From NCBI GenBank assembly GCA_021790555.1, contig JAJYGY010000250.1, positions 1-5,257 on the forward strand: a stretch of DNA of 5,257 bases, written 5' to 3'. A model generated the notes under the pieces. The model was not told the DNA's origin, searched no databases, and saw only the letters and a program-made list of their open reading frames with translations. Both the position numbers and the translations under genes were made by a program. Of this stretch, positions 1-5,257 are shown in pieces; the first letter of the stretch is position 1; each line of letters starts with the position of its first letter. The stretch comes from a bacterium. GTDB taxonomy: Bacteria > Oederibacteriota > JAJYGY01.

Positions 1-566
1 ACCTGGCCCGTGTCGATGTCCCACAGGCTGTGGTCGCGAAGTTCCGAGGCCTTCTTGGCGATGGCCGATTCGTTCCATCCGTCGACCAGGTAGACCTGGG
101 GGCCCTCCGAGCTGCGCACGTACACGTCGGACCCGCTGGGATTCTTGCCGCCGAACCAGAGGGTGCCGGCCAGGCCGCTGAGGCCCTGGAAGCTTCCCCA
201 GGCCGTGGGGCTGGAAAGCCCGTATTCCGAGAGGTCCTGGGCCGTGGGGCTGGCCTCGATCAGTTCCTGCTGCTGCAGGTCGGCGAAGCGCTGGGCCACG
301 TTCTTGGCCGTCAGCTGGTCGGCCTTGGCCTGCACCGGCGAGACCAGGTCCCATTCCTGGCCCGTCTTCACCAGGCGGACCTGGGGGGAACCTTTCGGCT
401 GCAGGAACATGGCGTCGACCGCGTCCACGTCCAGCTTTTGGAAGATCTTCTTGGCGTTTTGCGCGGCGGCCTGCCTTTCGGCCCCGCCCTTCACCTCGTA
501 GAAATGCCAGAAGGCCCACAGGCCCAGCAGCACCACCAGGGCGCCTACGGTTGTTCTCCAGTTCAT
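1..566 (-). CDS. DUF4340 domain protein, membrane-anchored (partial, C-terminus off the window)
   Basis: The first 188 codons of a gene read right to left from ATG at 566; the frame stays open to the window edge, so the C-terminal part is missing. Residues 5-24 are a hydrophobic segment after a short basic start (MNWRTT), which fits a signal anchor with the rest in the periplasm. The body matches the DUF4340 pattern: a short repeat of charged strands, then W72-D-L-V-S-P, 'KAD' at 81-83, a helix ending in LQQQELIEA (97-105), 'YGLSSP' at 115-120, a 'LWFGGKNP' strand-turn, 'VYVRS' and 'VYLVDGW', and 'LRDHSLWDID' near the cut. The family has no established biochemical role, but it commonly follows GldF/GldG-type ABC genes, as here. 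The start is supported by AAGAGGTG five bases upstream (572-579). Likely a fourth component of the neighbouring ABC complex; that link is inferred from position only. Confidence 0.85.
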   Translation of the reverse strand, partial: MNWRTTVGALVVLLGLWAFWHFYEVKGGAERQAAAQNAKKIFQKLDVDAVDAMFLQPKGSPQVRLVKTGQEWDLVSPVQAKADQLTAKNVAQRFADLQQQELIEASPTAQDLSEYGLSSPTAWGSFQGLSGLAGTLWFGGKNPSGSDVYVRSSEGPQVYLVDGWNESAIAKKASELRDHSLWDIDTGQ

Positions 567-571
567 GGACA

Positions 572-579
572 CACCTCTT
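572..579 (-). promoter_or_regulatory. Shine-Dalgarno site of the DUF4340 gene
   Basis: Read on the minus strand the site is AAGAGGTG, five bases before the ATG at 566. It is a close match to the anti-16S consensus AAGGAGGTG and decides the start. Having its own good ribosome site fits the 75-base separation from the gldG stop, where simple coupling is less likely than between the three upstream genes. Confidence 0.6.
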
Positions 580-616
580 GATCTGGTTCGTGGATGGACG
601 GCAGGGGCGCGGCCGG

Positions 617-637
617 CGGGGCCGGAATCAGGCCCCG
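617..637 (-). repeat. GC-rich inverted repeat between gldG and the DUF4340 gene
   Basis: A perfect 7-bp inverted repeat (CGGGGCC at 617-623, GGCCCCG at 631-637) with a 7-base loop sits five bases after the gldG stop codon. Transcribed from the minus strand it would form a stable all-GC stem. No run of T follows it, so it does not look like a classical intrinsic terminator. It may stabilise the 3' end of the upstream message or reduce read-through into the DUF4340 gene; this is inference. In such GC-rich DNA, short GC stems also arise by chance. Confidence 0.4.
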
Positions 638-641
638 GCGG

Positions 642-2192
642 TCAGGCGATCTCCCGGTTCCGGCGGATCATCATGATGACCCCCGCGGCGATGACCAGGC
701 CCGGCAGGATCAGCAGGCCCAGCAGCCAGATGAAGTGCATGCGCTCGGCAGGCACGAACAGGGGCGTATTGTCCTGCGGCTTGGGCGCGATGGAGATGTG
801 GCTCGCGTCGTCCGACAGCCAGCGCACCGAGTTCAGTCCAAGGTCCTGGTTGTTGTACACGCCCAGGGCCCGGTCCGAGAAGGCCATCGAGGTGCCGTAC
901 ACCACCACCCGCGCCTGGGCCGTGGAGGTGCTGGAGGCGGCCCCGAAGACCGAGGGCGGAAGGGTCATGGTGACCCCCAGGGTCACCGGGCCGCGCTCGT
1001 CCTTGGGGCCTGGCTTGGCCGGGATCTTGTCCGAAGTCCCGGTATAGCCCCAGGCCGTGGGGTTGGAGCGCATGATCACGTTTCCGCTGGCCCCCTCCGG
1101 AAGCTTGGAGGCCAGGCCCACGCTGCTGGTCATCGGCATCATCACCTGCATCCGCATGTCCTTGGCCAGGGGGCTGGAAGGGTCGAAGTTGGACGTGATG
1201 GGCTCGATGGGGTTGGCGCCGAAGATGCGCAGGATGGGGTCCACCACGATGTCGTCGTGCACCTCGATCCCCATGGCCGCCAGGAAGGCCCTCAGGTTCT
1301 TCAGCGGCCGGCGCGGGTCGAGCAGGGCCATCAGCTTGCCGCCCCCCGCCAGGTAGTCCTTCACCAGGTTCAGCTCGGGGGCGGGAAAATCCACCTGCGG
1401 CCCGGCGATGATCAGCACCGAGCAGTCCGCCGGCACCTTCTGGGTGTCCACCAGGTTGACGGACTTCACCGAGTAGTTGCTGTTTTCCAGGGCCTTCTTG
1501 AACTGGGCGATGCTCAGCTGGCTGGAACCGTCCGGATCCAGCTCCTGGTGTCCCTTGGTGAAGTAGACGGTCTTGGTCCCGCCGCTGCTCACCTTGACGA
1601 TGGCGTTGACCAGGTCCTCCTCGGTGGTTCCGGTGATGAGGTCGTTGCGCGGCCCGCACACGGCCACGGTGGTGCCGAAATTCCGCACCGAGTACTGCTG
1701 CGCCAGCAGGGGGTGCTTGTTGGGGTCCACGAACTCGAAGCTCACCTTGCCCGGGTTCAGGTCGCGCACCCGCTGCAGCAGGTCCTCGTACTGGGCCCGG
1801 CCCTGCTGGGCGAAGAAGCAGTACAGCTTCACCGGCTGGTCCAGCCCCTTGACCACCTTCTGGGTCTCGTCCGAAAGCGTGTTGACGTGGTTCTTGGTGA
1901 AGTCCCAGGACTGGTTGTGGTTGCCGATGATGGCCTGGGCGAAGGCCAGGATGGCCAGCACGATCAGGGTCAGCACGATGCTGTTGGCCCCGAAGCGGGC
2001 CTTGCGCGACACCACGGCCTGGCGCACGTCGCTGAAGTGGGCGTAAAGGTAGACGCCCAGCCCGGCCACCGCCAGGCCCAGGGGCACGATGCTGTAGGCG
2101 TCCAGGACGCCGCGCACCGCGTAGGCTCCGGCGCCGGCCAGAAGGAAGAACAGGCCGGCCAGCCCGGCCCAGGTAAAGGGATCCAGGATCAT
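642..2192 (-). CDS. gldG: GldG-family ABC transporter auxiliary membrane protein
   Basis: A complete 516-residue protein of the GldG / 'ABC-type uncharacterized transport system' family. Three hydrophobic segments lie at the N-terminus (about 8-26, 33-52 and 71-90) and one at the C-terminus (about 486-508), ending in a basic MIRRNREIA tail; the ~395-residue region between should be periplasmic. Family landmarks are the W96-D-F-T followed by 'NTLSDET' (104-110), 'FEFVDPNKHP', 'VYFTKGHQE' (209-217), 'LAGGGKLMALLDPRRP' (281-296), the 'VVVYGTSMAFSD' strand (429-440), and 'NNQDLGLNSVRWLS' (447-460). The ATG at 2192 lies four bases after the permease stop, and its Shine-Dalgarno GGAGGTGA overlaps the end of that gene, so the two are translationally coupled. 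The extra two N-terminal helices are a known variant in non-Bacteroidetes versions. In Flavobacterium gldG is needed for gliding; the role here and the substrate are unknown. Confidence 0.9.
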   Translation of the reverse strand: MILDPFTWAGLAGLFFLLAGAGAYAVRGVLDAYSIVPLGLAVAGLGVYLYAHFSDVRQAVVSRKARFGANSIVLTLIVLAILAFAQAIIGNHNQSWDFTKNHVNTLSDETQKVVKGLDQPVKLYCFFAQQGRAQYEDLLQRVRDLNPGKVSFEFVDPNKHPLLAQQYSVRNFGTTVAVCGPRNDLITGTTEEDLVNAIVKVSSGGTKTVYFTKGHQELDPDGSSQLSIAQFKKALENSNYSVKSVNLVDTQKVPADCSVLIIAGPQVDFPAPELNLVKDYLAGGGKLMALLDPRRPLKNLRAFLAAMGIEVHDDIVVDPILRIFGANPIEPITSNFDPSSPLAKDMRMQVMMPMTSSVGLASKLPEGASGNVIMRSNPTAWGYTGTSDKIPAKPGPKDERGPVTLGVTMTLPPSVFGAASSTSTAQARVVVYGTSMAFSDRALGVYNNQDLGLNSVRWLSDDASHISIAPKPQDNTPLFVPAERMHFIWLLGLLILPGLVIAAGVIMMIRRNREIA

Positions 2193-2196
2193 GCGC

Positions 2197-2967
2197 TCAC
2201 CTCCATTTCTTGCTCTCCAGCACCCTCAGGGTGGCGAAGAGGCAGAAGCCGATGAAGAAAAGGAAATAGGTGACGTCCTTCAGGTCCAGCAGACCCTTGG
2301 GGAAGTTCTGGAAGTGGTTCATCACCGAAAGCTGCGAGAGGATGCCGGCGAAGCTGCCGCCCCCGGACTGGCTGACCCAGCCCAGCACGAACAGGAGCAG
2401 CAGGGCCCCGAAGCCCAGGGCCGCGGCCACCACCTGGTTTTCGGTGAAGGTGCTGGTGAGGGTGCCCAGGGCCAGGAAGGCCGCCCCCACCAGGGTCAGC
2501 CCGGCGAAGCCCAGCAGCATCACGGGCCACTGCAGGTGCGCCAGCCCGGCCACCGTCAGGGGGTAGATCAGGGTCCCCGCCACCAGCAGCGCCAGGAAGG
2601 TGAGGCTGGCGAAGTACTTGCCCAGCACGATGTCCAGGTCGGAGAAGGGATAGGTGAAAAGCAGCTCGATGGTGCCGCTCTTCTTCTCCTCCGAAAAGGC
2701 CCGCATGCTCACCAGCGGCAGCACGAACAGGAAGGTGACCATCATGTTGCCCAGGAAGGGCGAGATCATGTAGTCCATGATCTTCAGCTGGCCGGCCATG
2801 CCCTGGCGCGACATCATCTCCATGCTGTAGTTGGAATAGGCCATCACCACCGACCCCCAGAAGTACCCGGAGATCAGCCAGAACATCACCAGCACCAGGT
2901 AGGCGATGGGGGAGTAGAAGAGGGCCTTCAGTTCCCGGAAATAGATGGGTGCGATGTTGGTTTTCAT
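2197..2967 (-). CDS. ABC-2 type permease, GldF/NosY-like
   Basis: A complete 256-residue inner-membrane protein with about six transmembrane helices (roughly 20-42, 66-88, 117-140, 146-170, 178-198, 231-248), the normal size and layout for a GldF-type permease. The short N-terminal amphipathic stretch 'IYFRELKALFYSP' (8-20) and the cytoplasmic loop 'MRAFSEEKKSGTIELL' followed by 'YPFSDLDIVLGKYFA' (106-120) are diagnostic of this ABC-2 group; the loop is expected to act as the coupling helix contacting the ATPase. The ATG at 2967 overlaps the ATPase stop in an ATGA, and a purine-rich AGGAGGAGG precedes it by four bases inside the upstream gene. It should pair with the ATPase upstream and the GldG protein downstream in one complex. 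One copy per operon suggests a homodimer. Substrate unknown. Confidence 0.92.
   Translation of the reverse strand: MKTNIAPIYFRELKALFYSPIAYLVLVMFWLISGYFWGSVVMAYSNYSMEMMSRQGMAGQLKIMDYMISPFLGNMMVTFLFVLPLVSMRAFSEEKKSGTIELLFTYPFSDLDIVLGKYFASLTFLALLVAGTLIYPLTVAGLAHLQWPVMLLGFAGLTLVGAAFLALGTLTSTFTENQVVAAALGFGALLLLFVLGWVSQSGGGSFAGILSQLSVMNHFQNFPKGLLDLKDVTYFLFFIGFCLFATLRVLESKKWR
2199..2204 (-). promoter_or_regulatory. Shine-Dalgarno site of gldG inside the permease 3' end
   Basis: GGAGGT on the minus strand runs into the TGA stop of the permease gene and lies six bases before the gldG ATG. Ribosomes terminating on the permease gene would be positioned to reinitiate on gldG. It fixes the gldG start at 2192. 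Confidence 0.65.
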
Positions 2968-2980
2968 GCCGCCTCCTCCT
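2964..2980 (-). promoter_or_regulatory. ATGA stop/start overlap with AGGAGGAGG ribosome site
   Basis: The ATPase TGA (2966-2964) and permease ATG (2967-2965) share bases in an ATGA. The Shine-Dalgarno AGGAGGAGG at 2980-2972 doubles as codons of the acidic glutamate-rich tail of the ATPase. This is a standard arrangement for translational coupling and suggests fixed stoichiometry of ATPase and permease. Confidence 0.7.
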
Positions 2981-3929
2981 CGATCGGGGCCGAGCCTTCC
3001 TCGCGCACCAGCTGCAGGAAGATCTCCTCCAGTTCCAGGCCGACGAAGCGCAGTTCCTGCAGGCCCCAGCCCTTGCGGATGACGATCTCCGCCAGGGCCG
3101 AGCGCAGGTCGGAATCCTTGGTGGTCTCCACCACGAAGGAGTTCACGTCGCCGCCCACCTCGTCCTTCAGGGCCGCCTTGCGCACCTTTTCGGTCTCCCT
3201 GAGGACCTTCAGCACCTGGTCCTTGGGGCCCTCCACCTGCACCAGGATCTTGTTGGACTTGGAGAGCTTGCGGCTGAGGTTGGCCGTGGTGTCGGATTCG
3301 ATGACCAGGCCCTTGTTGATGATGACCACCCGCGAGCAGACGGCCGAGACTTCGGGAAGGATGTGGGTGGAAAGGATGAGGGTGCGCCGACCGGCCAGGC
3401 TGCGGATCAGGGAGCGGATTTCGGTGATCTGCTTGGGGTCCAGCCCCACGGTCGGCTCGTCCAGGATGAGCACCTCGGGGTCCCCCACCAGTGCCTGGGC
3501 CAGGCCCACGCGCTGGCGGAAGCCCTTGGAAAGCTGGCGGATGAGCTTGCCGCCCACCACGTCGGTGCCCGTCTCTGCCAGGGCCGTGGCCACGGCCTCG
3601 GGCCGCTTGGAGGCCGGGATTCCCTTGGCCTGCGCGCAGAAGGCCACGAATTCCCTCACCCGCATGTCGGGGTAGAGGGGGTTGTTTTCAGGCAGGTAGC
3701 CGATGCGCCGGCGCACCTCCTCGGGCTGTTTTTCGCAGTCGAACCCCGCCACCGTGGCCGCGCCCGCGGTGCAGGGCAGGAAGCAGGTGAGCATGCGCAT
3801 GAGGGTGGTTTTCCCCGCGCCGTTGGGCCCCAGCAGGCCCAGGATTTCGCCCTTCTCCACGGAGAAGCTGACGCCCTTGACAGCCTGGTAGCTGCCGTAG
3901 CTTTTGACCAGGTTTTTCACTTCGATCAT
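2964..3929 (-). CDS. ABC transporter ATP-binding protein, GldA/CcmA-like
   Basis: A complete 321-residue cytoplasmic ATPase that should power the permease encoded directly after it. The nucleotide-binding domain covers about 1-215: Walker A GPNGAGKTT (34-42), a Q-loop position occupied by E81 in 'GYLPENNPLY', signature LSKGF (133-137) before 'RQRVGLAQAL', Walker B 'VLILDEP' (153-159) with catalytic E158, D-loop GLDP (162-165), and switch histidine H189 in 'LSTHIL'. The C-terminal ~100 residues (about 225-310) are the extra domain typical of ABC-2 ATPases (DUF4162-like), ending in an acidic tail. The ATG at 3929 is chosen because the protein then begins with the family's usual MIEVKNLVKSYG and has GGGAGGG just upstream. 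A longer in-frame form from a TTG at 4016 adds 29 residues with no family resemblance. First gene of the operon; the substrate cannot be told from the ATPase. Confidence 0.93.
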   Translation of the reverse strand: MIEVKNLVKSYGSYQAVKGVSFSVEKGEILGLLGPNGAGKTTLMRMLTCFLPCTAGAATVAGFDCEKQPEEVRRRIGYLPENNPLYPDMRVREFVAFCAQAKGIPASKRPEAVATALAETGTDVVGGKLIRQLSKGFRQRVGLAQALVGDPEVLILDEPTVGLDPKQITEIRSLIRSLAGRRTLILSTHILPEVSAVCSRVVIINKGLVIESDTTANLSRKLSKSNKILVQVEGPKDQVLKVLRETEKVRKAALKDEVGGDVNSFVVETTKDSDLRSALAEIVIRKGWGLQELRFVGLELEEIFLQLVREEGSAPIEEEAA

Positions 3930-3932
3930 GTA

Positions 3933-3952
3933 CCCTCCCAAAACTTGGGGAG
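3933..3952 (-). promoter_or_regulatory. Shine-Dalgarno of the ATPase gene within a small hairpin
   Basis: On the minus strand GGGAGGG (3939-3933) sits three bases before the ATG at 3929. The upstream CTCCC (3952-3948) can pair with GGGAG (3939-3935) around an 8-base loop; an alternative CCCAA/TTGGG pairing (3949-3945 with 3941-3937) also reaches into the ribosome site. Either fold would partly hide it. The ribosome site is well supported; the regulatory role of the fold is inference. Confidence 0.5.
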
Positions 3953-3987
3953 ACAAATTGGCCGGTCCGCGACATAGGGAACGGACG

Positions 3988-4035
3988 ACCTTAACCCGGA
4001 TTTGTTCCCGTGCCAAAGGATTTTTTGGGATTTTT
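3988..4035 (-). promoter_or_regulatory. Candidate sigma70-like promoter with A-tracts for the ABC operon
   Basis: On the minus strand TTGGCA (4016-4011) resembles a -35 box (five of six to TTGACA) and is followed after 17 bases by TAAGGT (3993-3988), which keeps only the first, second and last bases of TATAAT. Two A-tracts (4035-4031 and 4026-4021) lie just upstream, where an UP element would be. Transcription would start near 3981, giving a leader of about 50 bases. A promoter is expected here because the groEL terminator lies just upstream, but the -10 match is poor. Confidence 0.33.
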
Positions 4036-4042
4036 CCGGCTG

Positions 4043-4081
4043 AAAAAGGAAATGCCGGGAAACCCGAAGGTTTCCCGGCAT
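4043..4081 (-). terminator. Intrinsic terminator of groEL with UUCG tetraloop
   Basis: A perfect 13-bp inverted repeat (arms 4052-4064 and 4069-4081) encloses four bases that read TTCG on the minus strand, closed by a C-G pair, which is the exceptionally stable C(UUCG)G loop. The minus-strand stem is followed by TTTCCTTTTT (the first T pairs in the stem), an interrupted U-tract. It begins 22 bases after the groEL stop. The plus-strand side lacks a T-run, so it should work only for groEL transcripts. It separates groEL from the ABC operon. Confidence 0.88.
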
Positions 4082-4103
4082 GCTTCCCTTCCCTCGCTAC
4101 TGC

Positions 4104-5257
<1,154 letters not shown>

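Noticed and set aside
617..637. Hairpin after gldG as an intrinsic terminator
   Set aside because: No T-tract follows on the minus strand (the downstream bases are GC-rich), so it is listed only as an inverted repeat.
594..2255. 553-codon open frame on the plus strand opposite gldG
   Set aside because: Its translation is dominated by His, Gln, Gly, Val and Arg in no family pattern, and it lies exactly opposite a clear GldG gene. Long antisense frames are expected in GC-rich genes with biased third positions.
2191..3977. 494- and 342-codon open frames on the plus strand opposite the permease and ATPase
   Set aside because: Low-complexity His/Gln/Glu/Gly-rich translations with no recognisable domain, overlapping each other and two strongly supported genes on the other strand.
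3965..3986. GTCCG/CGGAC inverted repeat in the leader as an operator
   Set aside because: Only 5 bp with a 12-base spacer in GC-rich DNA; too weak to separate from chance, and no known regulator motif matches.
3999..4015. Possible sigma54 promoter (TGGCAC at 4015-4010 on the minus strand)
   Set aside because: The -24 half matches, but at the correct spacing the -12 half reads CAAAT instead of TTGCA and lacks the essential GC.
3930..4016. 29-codon N-terminal extension of the ATPase from a TTG at 4016
   Set aside because: The added residues do not resemble the family, the TTG coincides with the candidate -35 box, and the ATG at 3929 has its own ribosome site and the normal family N-terminus.

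Overview
The window comes from a GC-rich bacterium (clearly above 60% G+C by eye, with third codon positions dominated by G and C). All real genes are on the minus strand. The GroEL has a standard bacterial chaperonin sequence, and the Gld-type ABC module found here is scattered across many phyla. The sequence alone therefore does not fix the lineage. Deltaproteobacterial-type groups or Acidobacteriota such as Holophagae are plausible guesses, no more. There is no sign of mobile DNA, tRNA or rRNA genes, CRISPR, or prophage.

Reading in the direction of transcription (high to low coordinates): 5257-4104 is the C-terminal 70% or so of groEL, whose N-terminal ~160 codons lie outside the window. 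It is followed at 4081-4043 by a strong intrinsic terminator with a UUCG tetraloop. The gap 4042-3930 carries an A-tract-rich stretch, a weak sigma70-like promoter candidate, and a Shine-Dalgarno site that can fold into a small hairpin. From 3929 down to the window edge there is a tightly packed four-gene operon: an ABC ATPase (GldA-like, 3929-2964), an ABC-2 permease (GldF-like, 2967-2197), a GldG-family membrane-anchored protein (2192-642), and the first 188 codons of a DUF4340 protein (566-1, running off the left edge).

The first three operon genes are translationally coupled: an ATGA overlap joins ATPase and permease, and a 4-base gap separates permease and GldG. They should form one inner-membrane complex, with a cytoplasmic ATPase, a six-helix permease and a large periplasmic GldG-type subunit. 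The DUF4340 protein has one N-terminal membrane anchor and a probably periplasmic body. It is the likely fourth partner, set off by 75 bp that hold a GC-rich hairpin. The family is named after Flavobacterium gliding genes, but nothing here shows gliding, and the transported substrate is unknown. The groEL gene next door looks like an independent transcription unit. This is mostly ordinary chromosomal sequence; the least understood element is the GldAFG-DUF4340 machine.
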